A stretch of 64,000 nucleotides of DNA from Lentisphaerota bacterium (GTDB taxonomy: Bacteria > Verrucomicrobiota > Lentisphaeria > Victivallales > Victivallaceae), in assembly GCA_015061605.1 (NCBI GenBank), contig SUWH01000013.1, positions 18,491-82,490 of the forward strand, written 5' to 3'. Of this stretch, positions 1-8,659 are shown piece by piece. The notes beneath the pieces are model-generated. The model made no database searches and had not been told where the DNA came from. It saw nothing but the letters and a program-made list of their open reading frames with translations. Position 1 is the first letter of the stretch. Every line of letters starts with the position of its first letter. A program made the translations under genes and the position numbers.

Positions 1-1581
1 GTTGCTGCAAAAAAGGTTTTTCCACAATATAGATTTAAACCCGAATGGAATGGCTTTGTGTATTTTTTTATAGCAGTTTTTTTAAATCTGAGTTGTATTT
101 ACTGTGCTTCTCAACCTCTGGTAGACAAAATAATAGAATTATACAAGGTTAAGAATATGCCGGTTGATTATATTTTAAATAACGGTATTGAAGGTATAAC
201 ATTCAGCAGTAAAGACTTAAGCTGTACTCCCGGTTATAACCTTGTACATATATTTCTTGAAAGTACAGAGCAAAATTATGCAGATCCCCAGAGATTTCCC
301 AATCTCGTTCCTGAATTGCATAATGCAATTAAAAACAGCATTTGGTTTTCTAATATTGATATGGCACCGAATGCGAATTTGACTTACGGAGGTATTTATG
401 CGTCATTAAAGGGCTTCAATATTACCCGCTTTCACATATTGAACAATCTGCGTAAGCAAAACATTTTGCCCGGTAAACAATTTGTTTCAATGCCGGATAT
501 TCTTCATGCAGCGGGATATTTGCAGCATTTTATCTATGGGCATTATTCATCTTTTGCTGATTTTAACTCTTTTCTTGCATCAGAACATTTTAATATAAAA
601 ATGTTGAATGATAAGCAATATCAGCATTCATTGCAACAAGTTGATTCAGTCAGAGATTCAGAACTGTTTGAATCAGCATGGCAAGATTTTAAGAAACTAT
701 CGCAAAGTAAACGTCCATTTTCTTTGACTTGTTTAACCGTTGATGCACATGCTCCTGATGGTGCATGTGATTCTGATAAAAAGTTTTATCGGTGGAATCA
801 GAAAGAAGTGCCGCAACTGCTGCACGCCATTCATAATACAGATAAAGCATTAGGGGTATTTCTCAAAAGAATACTCGAATCAGAAGCTGCTTCAAAAACA
901 GTAATAGTAATTCAATCTGATCATCTCAGCCATCCATATACTCCTTCTATTGTTCTAAATCGGTTGGGAGATAACCGGAAAATGCTTTTTTTAATTATAA
1001 CACCTGAGAAAATTAAAGAAAATATATCAATCGCCGGAAGAACATATGATATTGCGCCAACAATTTTACACAGCATGAAAGTAAAGCACAACTGTCCCTT
1101 TTTATTAGGGAGAAACTTGTTGGTAAAAAATCATCGGTCTGGGGATGTTAATGATGAAGATCAGCAGAAGGCTCTTGAAGGTGCGATGTTTCTGAATGCA
1201 AATATGGATTGCCAGGCAAAAAAATATGGAGTATCATTTCATGAAAAACCTTATCCTCACATAAAAATCGGCACTGATAAAATTTTTATTCAAAATACCT
1301 ATTCCGGGATAAACGGTATACCGCGCGCAGGGAAGTGTTTTCTTTTGGAAGCTACATATTCATTTGAATTTCACGCACTGTCATCTTACACCACTGATGG
1401 CTCCGGGCAGAATAAAAAAAGAAAAAATAATTTTGTAAAATACTATCACAATTTCATTTTTGGAGCAGAAAAAGATAATAGTGGTTTTTACTTTATATAT
1501 AATTCCCCGCGAAAAACTATAAAGAAAAAATCCAAAACTTTTTCCAATGTCAGATTTGATGCTGATGAGATATTCAATTGA
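1..1581 (+). CDS. OpgB/MdoB-like phosphoglycerol transferase, 5' end cut by window
   Basis: The frame is open from base 1, so the gene begins outside the window. The first visible stretch is hydrophobic (around bases 58-115), as expected for the last membrane helix before an extracytoplasmic catalytic domain. The rest looks like the alkaline-phosphatase/sulfatase superfamily, closest to phosphoglycerol transferase I. Counting from base 58, it has an HIFLEST metal-site motif (residues 64-70), a likely Thr nucleophile near residue 109 in the NLTYGG segment, a His at 231 in TVDAHAPDG, and a QSDH metal motif at 286-289. Such enzymes move sn-1-phosphoglycerol from phosphatidylglycerol to periplasmic glycans. 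The acceptor here is unknown. It is AT-rich and followed 16 bp later by a MarC-like gene. The family call is fairly sure; substrate is inference. Confidence 0.75.
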   Translation, partial: VAAKKVFPQYRFKPEWNGFVYFFIAVFLNLSCIYCASQPLVDKIIELYKVKNMPVDYILNNGIEGITFSSKDLSCTPGYNLVHIFLESTEQNYADPQRFPNLVPELHNAIKNSIWFSNIDMAPNANLTYGGIYASLKGFNITRFHILNNLRKQNILPGKQFVSMPDILHAAGYLQHFIYGHYSSFADFNSFLASEHFNIKMLNDKQYQHSLQQVDSVRDSELFESAWQDFKKLSQSKRPFSLTCLTVDAHAPDGACDSDKKFYRWNQKEVPQLLHAIHNTDKALGVFLKRILESEAASKTVIVIQSDHLSHPYTPSIVLNRLGDNRKMLFLIITPEKIKENISIAGRTYDIAPTILHSMKVKHNCPFLLGRNLLVKNHRSGDVNDEDQQKALEGAMFLNANMDCQAKKYGVSFHEKPYPHIKIGTDKIFIQNTYSGINGIPRAGKCFLLEATYSFEFHALSSYTTDGSGQNKKRKNNFVKYYHNFIFGAEKDNSGFYFIYNSPRKTIKKKSKTFSNVRFDADEIFN

Positions 1582-1597
1582 CATATGAAAATTAATC

Positions 1598-2212
1598 ATG
1601 ATATTATTTTTGCATTTATTATTATCAATTAATCCATTCAGTAAAATTCTGATTATTGTTTTTATATGTCAACATTTAAAAAAAGAAGTTGTCATAAAAA
1701 ATGTCATATTGTCTTTTTTTATTGCATTGTTGATCTCTTTATGCAGTATACCATTGGCTGTTTTATGCTGTGGGAAGTTTGCGATTGAATTCTCTTTTAT
1801 TGCAAACATATGCGTCGCAATTTCCTTTTTACTTTGTGCGTATTGGCAACTGGATCGCGTAGAAAAAAATATTTTGAAAAGTAAAGTTTTTTTTGCATTG
1901 CCATTAGCTTTTCCTTTGATATGCGGCCCTAATTTTATTGGCGTAATATTCCAATATCTGACGGCTGGTTTTTCTGTTGGAATAATTATACTTGGAGTAT
2001 GTTTTGCAATGATTTCTAATCTTGCAATCATGTTGCTTACGATAGAATTCTCAATACCATCAAGAGAGTTTTTTTTAAAAAAGATTAAGTATATATCGAT
2101 ATGTATTTTTCTTTGTTGTTGTATGTATCATTTTTGCTTAACTTGGAAATTTGGTAAAATACTTTATGCAAAATATAATTACCACTTGGTGAAAGTTTCC
2201 AAATTTGATTGA
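1598..2212 (+). CDS. MarC-family integral membrane protein
   Basis: This 204-residue protein has about six hydrophobic segments. It carries an early NPFSK segment (residues 12-16), like the conserved NP of MarC proteins, and an LPLAFPLICGPNF segment (about 100-112) that matches the family's second PLAxPLLAGPG repeat. MarC/UPF0056 proteins are inner-membrane proteins of unknown transport function. The sequence is divergent and very AT-rich, like the OpgB-like gene just upstream, so the two may have been acquired together. The ATG at 1598 is the first start in the frame; the Shine-Dalgarno is poor. A 15-codon frame starting at 1585 is probably not significant. Confidence 0.6.
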   Translation: MILFLHLLLSINPFSKILIIVFICQHLKKEVVIKNVILSFFIALLISLCSIPLAVLCCGKFAIEFSFIANICVAISFLLCAYWQLDRVEKNILKSKVFFALPLAFPLICGPNFIGVIFQYLTAGFSVGIIILGVCFAMISNLAIMLLTIEFSIPSREFFLKKIKYISICIFLCCCMYHFCLTWKFGKILYAKYNYHLVKVSKFD

Positions 2213-2231
2213 AATTGTCGCACTTGAATAG

Positions 2232-2436
2232 GTTGAAAATATTGTTCCAATCCCCTTGGACTGGAGCAACAACTGGAAGGGCGCGACATCTCGCTTTTCT
2301 TTGCCTACGTTCTTTTCCCGTGAAAGAAACGATCAAGGAGCGCCAACTGTATACGTCTACTGGGAATTCCACAAGGAACTGCCGCGGTGTCTGGGGCGCA
2401 CAAAGACGGCCGTGGAACTTCTCATTTCAGATGACC
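2232..2436 (+). pseudogene. Remnant of an arylsulfatase C-terminal region
   Basis: The plus-strand translation reads DWSNNWKG, then RFSLPTFFSRE, then TVYVYWEFHKELP and TAVELLISDD. The YWEF block followed by a short Lys/Val segment is characteristic of the C-terminal subdomain of formylglycine-dependent (type I) sulfatases. There is no catalytic CxPxR domain, no sound start codon (a TAG lies at 2229), and the frame runs straight into the antisense strand of the duplicated rlmI tail. I read it as debris from a lost sulfatase gene at a rearrangement junction. Confidence 0.5.
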
Positions 2437-4430
2437 GTACACAAGCCTTTGAGGTAAAAGGTTTCCGGGACAGAAAGCAGTACCGGATGGTCGGGCGACT
2501 GGGTGAATTTACCGACGATGCGGGCTTCAACATTGGCTTCCAGTGCCGCTGAAGCGGTTATTTTCTGAAAGAGCTCGCTCTCCATCAGTCCGGAACAGGA
2601 AAAGTTGAACATCACCCCGCCCGGACTTTCCCGCGTCTTCATCGCACGATTTTCACGCCGATTGGATACAGGGAAAGTAATGTAACAACGCAACTGGCAA
2701 GGCGCCTTTCGCCGGGCTGATCGCCCGACAGGCGAATGGTTGTTGATGATTCCGCCTTGCGGCGGTTGTTTTTTGCTGACAGATATATCCATTATTTCAA
2801 ACAGTAATCTGTCAATATGGAAGTTACAGAATTTTTCCTCTGAAAGTTTCTTTATTTTACCGGCTAACTCCGGACGCAGTCTCTGCAATTCATCCGACAG
2901 ATAAACAAACATTACAATATCTTTTTCGTCAACTCCATGGTCAGAACAGTAAACAATAGCCCGGGTTTCCGGAAAAGAGCGTAATACAGATATGATTTTT
3001 GCCAAGATTTCATCATAATACAGCAATCCGAGTTCCTGCTCATCCATGTCGTTATGCTTCCGGGCAAAATCTTCCGGAATTATAACATCCCCTCCGTGAA
3101 GCCCAAGAGGCTTAATAACTGTAAAAGATCGTTTTTTGTCAAAAACATTCTCTCTGTACATCCTCTGCAAATTATCCGGAATTTCATTATCAACCTGAAA
3201 TCCCTTTTTCCAGTATTTCCGGCCATAAGATTTATTGTCAGTCACCAATGAAAAATCAGCCCGCTTAAACATTGCATGCATTGTAATATTGAAACTCAGC
3301 CATTGACCGACATTATGGATGAACAATGATTTATACTTCAAAAACTGCATCACATCCAGAAAATCCGGCGCATTTGCTAAAGATGCACGACTTACCAGCT
3401 GCGGCGCAAGACTCATCATGTTGCAGACATTCATGTCTGATCTGCCAGCGTAATTCAAATAATTGTTTTCAACATCCTGTATCCAGGAAACATTTTTAAA
3501 CACAAAATAATCCGGATCATTATGAATACTTTTAAAAAAAGTTTCTTTTCTGCAAAGTGCCCGGTATGCAGGTTTATACTCATGGCTTTCGCCGATGATC
3601 AGAAAATAAAGCCCAGGAACACCAGCATTTTTCACCTCATACGAACCATCAGTCAGAGAATTGCTTATTTTTCTGTAAGTACCTTTTCTGGTATTTGCAA
3701 GGGGAAATGATAATTGTTCCGATATCAAATAAAACAATCTGGACTCATATAATAAAAACAAAGAGGTCAAGGCAACAAAGGTCATAGCATACCAATTACA
3801 CCGGAACTTCGGTGCCGGAAATGGCAGCTGCATAATAAACATACAGGCAAGCAACACCGTAAGCCGTATCCCCAATCCGACTAAAGCAAATCTGATATCA
3901 TGGTTATTCCAGAAATACTCCCATACATCTCCAAGCAAAAACGAAACATGATACGCATTGAGCATTCTATTCCAATCAAAGGAAAAATAACAGAGCAGCG
4001 GCAGAGACATTATTCCGGCATAGATGCAAAACATGATTTTTCTGCATAAATCCGGCATTTTTATTTTGAATATCAACAAAAACAATATGAGAAATATTAT
4101 CCCGGAGATATTTAACATAATTATGTTTTGTTTCAGCAATATTTCCGGTAAATGATCAATGTTATACCAGAATAATGAAATTGAGGTAAATATACAGGCG
4201 GCAAGAAATAAAAATCTGATTTTTTCCTTAACCGCCAATGTCAAAGGCAAAACAAGTGAAAGTACCAAAACAGACACTTGAAGACTTTGATACCGGTTTA
4301 TCTCCGGCCAAAATATCTTCCAGATGAAAACTGATGCTGCAAAAAGCGTTAAATTGGAATAAATAATAAATCTTTTACTGTGGAAAATCTGTTTCAAATC
4401 ATTCAGATTTATCTTTTTTAATAATGACAT
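2427..4430 (-). CDS. Sulfatase-fold membrane transferase (EptA/OpgB-like) with a chimeric C-terminus
   Basis: The first 240 residues hold several membrane helices. A periplasmic sulfatase-fold domain follows, with IGES at 279-282, LHGGD around 444-448 and CSDHG at 495-499, as in phosphoethanolamine/phosphoglycerol transferases. A convincing Thr nucleophile is not obvious. Native-looking sequence stops near residue 553. Residues about 554-601 read through palindromic, non-coding-like DNA (2630-2770), and residues 603-667 are a copy of the RlmI C-terminus. The stop is therefore borrowed from rlmI and the true C-terminus is probably lost. The start overlaps the upstream small membrane gene by 32 bp, so the two are in one operon. 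Likely role: adding a phospho-alcohol group to a surface glycan. It may or may not still be functional. Confidence 0.65.
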   Translation of the reverse strand: MSLLKKINLNDLKQIFHSKRFIIYSNLTLFAASVFIWKIFWPEINRYQSLQVSVLVLSLVLPLTLAVKEKIRFLFLAACIFTSISLFWYNIDHLPEILLKQNIIMLNISGIIFLILFLLIFKIKMPDLCRKIMFCIYAGIMSLPLLCYFSFDWNRMLNAYHVSFLLGDVWEYFWNNHDIRFALVGLGIRLTVLLACMFIMQLPFPAPKFRCNWYAMTFVALTSLFLLYESRLFYLISEQLSFPLANTRKGTYRKISNSLTDGSYEVKNAGVPGLYFLIIGESHEYKPAYRALCRKETFFKSIHNDPDYFVFKNVSWIQDVENNYLNYAGRSDMNVCNMMSLAPQLVSRASLANAPDFLDVMQFLKYKSLFIHNVGQWLSFNITMHAMFKRADFSLVTDNKSYGRKYWKKGFQVDNEIPDNLQRMYRENVFDKKRSFTVIKPLGLHGGDVIIPEDFARKHNDMDEQELGLLYYDEILAKIISVLRSFPETRAIVYCSDHGVDEKDIVMFVYLSDELQRLRPELAGKIKKLSEEKFCNFHIDRLLFEIMDISVSKKQPPQGGIINNHSPVGRSARRKAPCQLRCYITFPVSNRRENRAMKTRESPGGVMFNFSCSGLMESELFQKITASAALEANVEARIVGKFTQSPDHPVLLSVPETFYLKGLCTVI
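2437..2625 (-). repeat. Left copy of duplicated rlmI 3' end (189 bp)
   Basis: This segment matches 7482-7670 in 183 of 189 positions with no gaps. It corresponds to the last about 63 codons of rlmI. Just beyond the repeat both copies end in Cys-Thr-(Val/Ala)-Ile-stop, although the bases there differ. The left copy is therefore probably a diverged rlmI allele rather than a fresh duplication. Confidence 0.9.
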
Positions 4431-4611
4431 CTTCTTCGATTTCCTCTTCAGAAATATTCCGGGATTTTAAAACCGCGGCACTTCTTTTTTTCAAAAATGC
4501 GAATATCAAACTCGCCACAGTTCCCAGACCGAGGGCAATACCGGCGACAGTTTGGACAACATAAGACATCGCCGACGGTTCAATATATGCAATTATAACA
4601 TTCTCAATCAT
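4399..4611 (-). CDS. Small single-helix membrane protein of polymer cluster
   Basis: This 70-residue protein has a short YIEPSAMSY N-terminus and one hydrophobic helix (about 18-40), followed by a charged, Glu/Lys-rich cytoplasmic tail. Its layout resembles the small YIDPGTGS-type membrane proteins often encoded beside sulfatase-fold transferases in surface-polysaccharide clusters. That resemblance is by pattern only. It lies between the LicC-like gene (11 bp upstream) and the sulfatase-fold gene, which it overlaps. A role as an accessory subunit of one of these membrane enzymes is inference. Confidence 0.6.
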   Translation of the reverse strand: MIENVIIAYIEPSAMSYVVQTVAGIALGLGTVASLIFAFLKKRSAAVLKSRNISEEEIEEDVIIKKDKSE

Positions 4612-4622
4612 TTTTTCTTCCT

Positions 4623-5330
4623 TTACAATAACTTTTTTATTCTTTCCAAATCTTCTTTATTGTCGATCTCGGCACAGAGAGCATCTTTGGCATCGTATCC
4701 GTAAATACAACACTCATCAGAAACTTCGTTAAACGCATTTTCAGCATAACAATCCCGTTTTCCGGATTCGCAAAATTCGCAGATCCGGTCAAGCCATATC
4801 AGCCAGTCTTTCTGTTTCAACTTGTAAAAAGCCTGTGCCTCCACAGCCCCCGGTCCAAAAAATTCAATGCCGATTTTTTTGACCGTCCCACCCTCGATGA
4901 CAGCTTTGAAATCCTTTTCCGGCAACGGACAGCTGGTACTTATTTTAACACAGCTGTACGGTGTTGACATGATTCCGGCAAGGACAGAACTTTCAAAAAC
5001 AAGATCACCGTGCATAAGAATGATATCATCATCCAGAAGCTCTTCTCTTGCCCGGTAAATAGAATATATGTAGTTGGTATTCCTGTAATCGCTGTTGAAA
5101 ACAAAACGGAAATTCAGCGGCAGATCAAGTGATTTGCAATACTGCTGCAGAAGTTGATGCTGATACCCGGTCGTCATTATGATATCCCGCAGATTCTCTT
5201 TGCAAAGCATCGACAGTTGACGGCTTAAAATGGTTTTCTCACTGGAGACGGCAGTCATACATTTGGGGTGTATTTTGGTTTCATCTCCCATGCGGCTTCC
5301 AACGCCGGAATTAAGAATAAGCACTTTCAT
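4623..5330 (-). CDS. LicC-like sugar-phosphate/alcohol-phosphate cytidylyltransferase
   Basis: The 235-residue protein has the nucleotidyltransferase Rossmann fold start LILNSGVGSRMG (residues 4-15), a PKCM segment supplying the conserved Lys, the NTNYIYSIYRAREEL block typical of LicC/choline-phosphate cytidylyltransferases, and a metal-binding LMHGDLVF segment. The family makes CDP-choline or related CDP-alcohols from CTP. The next gene upstream encodes a CDP-glycerol glycerophosphotransferase domain, so it could supply CDP-glycerol or a related CDP-alcohol to it. Substrate is inferred from context only. It is 19 bp downstream of the YidC-TagF gene and part of the same operon. Confidence 0.75.
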   Translation of the reverse strand: MKVLILNSGVGSRMGDETKIHPKCMTAVSSEKTILSRQLSMLCKENLRDIIMTTGYQHQLLQQYCKSLDLPLNFRFVFNSDYRNTNYIYSIYRAREELLDDDIILMHGDLVFESSVLAGIMSTPYSCVKISTSCPLPEKDFKAVIEGGTVKKIGIEFFGPGAVEAQAFYKLKQKDWLIWLDRICEFCESGKRDCYAENAFNEVSDECCIYGYDAKDALCAEIDNKEDLERIKKLL

Positions 5331-5349
5331 TGTCAGACATCACCATTTT

Positions 5350-7227
5350 CTACTGATTTAATGTTTTGCGGCGGGATTGTTGCTTTTCGACCAAGCGTTC
5401 CAAAATATACCTGCCTGCTGCCTCTCCGCTTTTTCCGGCATTGAATACATATTTTTCCCGGGCGGCGATTATTTTTTCTCTGTACCGTTCGGGATTTTGG
5501 AAAAGTTCCCTGACGGTTTCTGTTATTTTTCCGGTTTCCGAAATATCGAGTGAAATTCCGGTCTCATCACGCATAGTGATATTTATAGGTTCGATCCCGA
5601 CTTTCCGGTAATTGGGATTGATCACTTTCATCGGGGTATTGATAAAAAGAACCGGACGCAGAACGGAAAACGCAAATTCATAAGCGATACCGGACCAGTC
5701 GGTGATGACCATATCGGACGTAAAAATAGTTTCATTGGAGGAAAAATCAGATTCAAGCACCACATTCTGATATTTTTCAGCCTTGCAAAAAGCAGTCACA
5801 GCCGCCCATTTATGTGGAAATCGTTTCAAATATTCCGGATGCGGTCTTACTGTTATGAGGTAATCTTCTTTGGTCAGTTGCTCAAGAATTTCCTGATACA
5901 CTCCGTCAAGGATATTACCTTCATGCCAACTTGGAGCGATCAAGATCCGTTTGGTTCCCGGAGTAACAGCAGAAGTCTCATTTGCATAACGTGCCATCAA
6001 AGTATCGAGCAGACCGTATCCGCAATGAACAAGATTTTTTCTGTTGGTATGATAAAGTTCCTCCATTTTGCGAAGTTCGCGCACCTGACTGTCGCATACG
6101 CAGAAAATGGTATCAAAATTATCGAGGGCATGTTCGCGCAAGGTCATATGCGTACTGCTTATGGCATGATCGGTATATATGTATTCAATGTCTTTTTTCA
6201 CATAACTGCGTTTGAGGTGAAAATTTCCAAGATCCGGAGTGGTCATAACAACAATATCGGCATCCATGCGCATAAAAAGGGAAATCAACTTTGCCGGTCC
6301 CTGAAAATATCCTTTGATCCGCGGATTATTCATTTCAAATATCCGGTCATGGAAGTCCGAGGTCACATAGTGGATAATACAGTTTGAATTTTCGAGCAGG
6401 TAATTTATGATCTGCTCAAAATATTTATAGAAACCGCTGGCTTCGCTGTAAAAAACAATGTGCTTATTGGCAACTGAAAAGAAACGTTTCCGGTCTTCTT
6501 TTTCTTTTTTCTTCTGTTCCGGAGTCATTTGGGAATGCAAAGCTCTCCGGACTTTATTGTACCGTATCTGACTTTTTCTCAAGCGGTAATAGTTTATGAA
6601 TTTTGCCGGAGGAAGGATCCTGTTGCAAATCAACTGAAAGAGTATCGACAGCAGGTTACTGGCCGACCAGTAAAACGAGATCCCGGCCATGACAAACAAA
6701 CCGAAGAAAAATGAGAGCGAAATCGAAATAATATTGGTTATGAATTGTGAAGTACGGCTCTGTTCACGCTGAAGCGGGTTGCACGCATTCTGACTCCAAC
6801 CGAAAAGAGCCGCAGAAACTCCGGCAAATATCGGCATGCCCCAGGATATTCCTCCATCCTTGACCGGTACCATGGCGGCAAAGGAATCCACACCGGCAAG
6901 TTGTTTCTCTACAGCAGACAGAAGAAGAATAAGCAATATGAGCTGCAAAGTCACCGGCAGCAAACTCAAAAAGGGATGATATCCGGCTTCCTTGAAAAGC
7001 TTTCTTTCTGTTTGTGCCAGAAGTTCGCTGTCGGCGGCATAGATACTTTTTGCTTCATTGAGCTGCGGCAGGAGTCTGACCATAAGGATCTGGTTCCAGT
7101 GGCACCAGAGCGAAACCGGAAGCAGAATCAATTTTGTTATAACGCCAAACAGCAGTACGCCGGTAAAAAATTCACCGGTAACACCACAGCACCACGATAA
7201 AAATTGATTTATAACTTCAATACCCAT
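5350..7227 (-). CDS. YidC/Oxa1-like domain fused to CDP-glycerol glycerophosphotransferase (TagF-like) domain
   Basis: Residues 1 to about 205 match the YidC/Oxa1 insertase core: helices beginning LFGVITKLILLPVSLW, a cytoplasmic hairpin with a Gln/Leu-rich helix and KLFKEAGYHP, then further helices. After a basic linker (about 210-245), residues 250-615 form a GT-B type glycerophosphotransferase. Visible signatures are APSWHEGNILD, ITVRPHPEY and DMVITDWSGIAYEFAF, which carry the His and Asp/Ser positions of TagB/TagF enzymes. Such enzymes transfer glycerol-phosphate from CDP-glycerol to build teichoic-acid-like polymers. No frame break separates the two parts, so the fusion is real. It leads an operon with a CDP-alcohol synthase and a sulfatase-fold transferase. 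Whether the YidC part inserts proteins or serves as a membrane anchor or flippase is unknown. Confidence 0.85.
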   Translation of the reverse strand: MGIEVINQFLSWCCGVTGEFFTGVLLFGVITKLILLPVSLWCHWNQILMVRLLPQLNEAKSIYAADSELLAQTERKLFKEAGYHPFLSLLPVTLQLILLILLLSAVEKQLAGVDSFAAMVPVKDGGISWGMPIFAGVSAALFGWSQNACNPLQREQSRTSQFITNIISISLSFFFGLFVMAGISFYWSASNLLSILFQLICNRILPPAKFINYYRLRKSQIRYNKVRRALHSQMTPEQKKKEKEDRKRFFSVANKHIVFYSEASGFYKYFEQIINYLLENSNCIIHYVTSDFHDRIFEMNNPRIKGYFQGPAKLISLFMRMDADIVVMTTPDLGNFHLKRSYVKKDIEYIYTDHAISSTHMTLREHALDNFDTIFCVCDSQVRELRKMEELYHTNRKNLVHCGYGLLDTLMARYANETSAVTPGTKRILIAPSWHEGNILDGVYQEILEQLTKEDYLITVRPHPEYLKRFPHKWAAVTAFCKAEKYQNVVLESDFSSNETIFTSDMVITDWSGIAYEFAFSVLRPVLFINTPMKVINPNYRKVGIEPINITMRDETGISLDISETGKITETVRELFQNPERYREKIIAAREKYVFNAGKSGEAAGRYILERLVEKQQSRRKTLNQ

Positions 7228-7282
7228 ATTGATTTGCTTCTATCAGCGAATTATTACCGACAACAAAAATATACCGGTGAAT

Positions 7283-7311
7283 AATGTAGCATAAAATTTG
7301 CTCCTATGCAA
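7283..7311 (-). promoter_or_regulatory. Candidate sigma70 promoter of polymer operon
   Basis: On the minus strand TTGCAT (7306-7311) and TACATT (7283-7288) are separated by 17 bp, about 55 bp before the start of the YidC-TagF gene. The surrounding DNA is AT-rich and without other genes. The rest of the 7228-7471 gap shows no coding potential. Confidence 0.4.
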
Positions 7312-7471
7312 ATAAAAATATGATTTTACAATAAAATTATCTTCAAATATACACAAATATTCCATGAATTTTTAAAAACAGCGTTTACCAACCGCCTGTC
7401 ACGGCGCAGTGCAACAAATATACCGCCGCCATAACAGAACAACACATCGTGAAGTCCGGATCATGACAAGC

Positions 7472-8659
7472 TCAAATTGCAGTACACAAGCCTTTGAGGT
7501 AAAAGGTTTCAGGGACAGAAAGCAGTACCGGATGATCGGGCGACTGGGTGAATTTACCGACGATGCGGGCATCGACATTGGCTTCCAGTGCCGCTGAAGC
7601 GGTTATTTTCTGAAAGAGCTCGCTCCCCATCAGCCCGGAACAGGAAAAGTTGAACATCACCCCGCCCGGATTCAACAGTTTGAAGCCCAGCCGCGCCAGA
7701 TCCTGATAGCCCCGGCAGCCGCGCATCAGCGATTTCTGCGAATCAATCAGCTTCGGCGGATCAAGAATGACCAGATCAAATTTCTCTCCGGCACGTTCAA
7801 GCTCCCGCAGTACGGTGAAACCATCGCCCTGACGGTTCTCAAAACGATCGGTGAAACCATTGAGGTGCAGATTTTTTTCCGCAGTTTTAAGTGCCGGAAG
7901 CGATGAATCGACATTCATCACAAATTCCGCTCCGGCATCCAGTGCCACGCAGCTGAATGCCCCCGTATAGGAAAATAAATTCAAAATCCGGCGCCCACCG
8001 GCAAAACGGCGCAAGGTGCGGCGCGCTTCACGCAGATCAAAATAAAATCCGGTCTTCTGACCTTTGCGCATATCCACATGATAACGCAAGCCGTCTTCGG
8101 TGATGATCAACTCATCCGGGATCGGTTTGCCGCAGAGCAGTTCCATACGTTCCGGCAACCCCTCTTTTTTGCGTATCGCCGCATCGGAACGGTCAAATAC
8201 ACTGTCGATACCGTCAAGTTCCAGCAGCAATCTGCCGATAAGTTCACGGTGTTTTTCCGCTCCGGCACTCAAAAACTGAACACACGCACAGCGGCCGTAA
8301 CGGTCAACGATAATGCCGGGAAGTTCATCGGATTCAGAATAAATAAGCCGGCATCCGCCGTTTTCATCATCCAGACCGAGTGTTTTACGCAGTTCTACGG
8401 CGCGGGCAATGCGTTTGCGGAAAAATTCTTCATCGACCGTTTCACCGGCATCAAAACTCCACACTCTGCCGCAAAGCTGGGATTCCGGTGACCACGCCGC
8501 CAGTGCCAGAACATCTCCTGAACTGCTGACGACTTTAACCGTATCCCCCGGAGCCGCCTTGCCCTGCAAACGCTCAACCGCCCCGGAATATATCCACGGA
8601 TGGCGGCGCAGCAGGGATTTTTCGCGCCCTTTGCGCAAAATGAGGGTGGCTTCGCTCAT
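7472..8659 (-). CDS. rlmI: 23S rRNA (cytosine-1962 C5) methyltransferase RlmI
   Basis: The 395-residue protein starts with a PUA domain (LRKGREKSLLRRHPWIYSGAV). A linker domain and a Rossmann SAM-dependent methyltransferase follow, with LNLFSYTGAFS (motif I), LVILDPPK (motif IV) and NPGGVMFNFSCSG carrying the catalytic Cys. The length is normal for RlmI (about 396). It acts on 23S rRNA in the cytoplasm. The start overlaps the nrdR stop by 4 bp (ATGA), showing translational coupling. The last 63 codons are duplicated upstream at 2437-2625, marking a recombination boundary exactly at the gene's 3' end while leaving this copy intact. Confidence 0.92.
   Translation of the reverse strand: MSEATLILRKGREKSLLRRHPWIYSGAVERLQGKAAPGDTVKVVSSSGDVLALAAWSPESQLCGRVWSFDAGETVDEEFFRKRIARAVELRKTLGLDDENGGCRLIYSESDELPGIIVDRYGRCACVQFLSAGAEKHRELIGRLLLELDGIDSVFDRSDAAIRKKEGLPERMELLCGKPIPDELIITEDGLRYHVDMRKGQKTGFYFDLREARRTLRRFAGGRRILNLFSYTGAFSCVALDAGAEFVMNVDSSLPALKTAEKNLHLNGFTDRFENRQGDGFTVLRELERAGEKFDLVILDPPKLIDSQKSLMRGCRGYQDLARLGFKLLNPGGVMFNFSCSGLMGSELFQKITASAALEANVDARIVGKFTQSPDHPVLLSVPETFYLKGLCTAI
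7482..7670 (-). repeat. Right copy of duplicated rlmI 3' end (inside intact rlmI)
   Basis: This copy differs from 2437-2625 at six positions over 189 bp. The two copies are direct repeats 5,045 bp apart and enclose the whole minus-strand polymer cluster, like the attL/attR flanks of an integrated island. No integrase gene is visible. Confidence 0.9.

Noticed and set aside
1585..1632. 15-codon frame just before the MarC-like gene
   Set aside because: It is very short, without a ribosome site, in AT-rich DNA where such frames are common.
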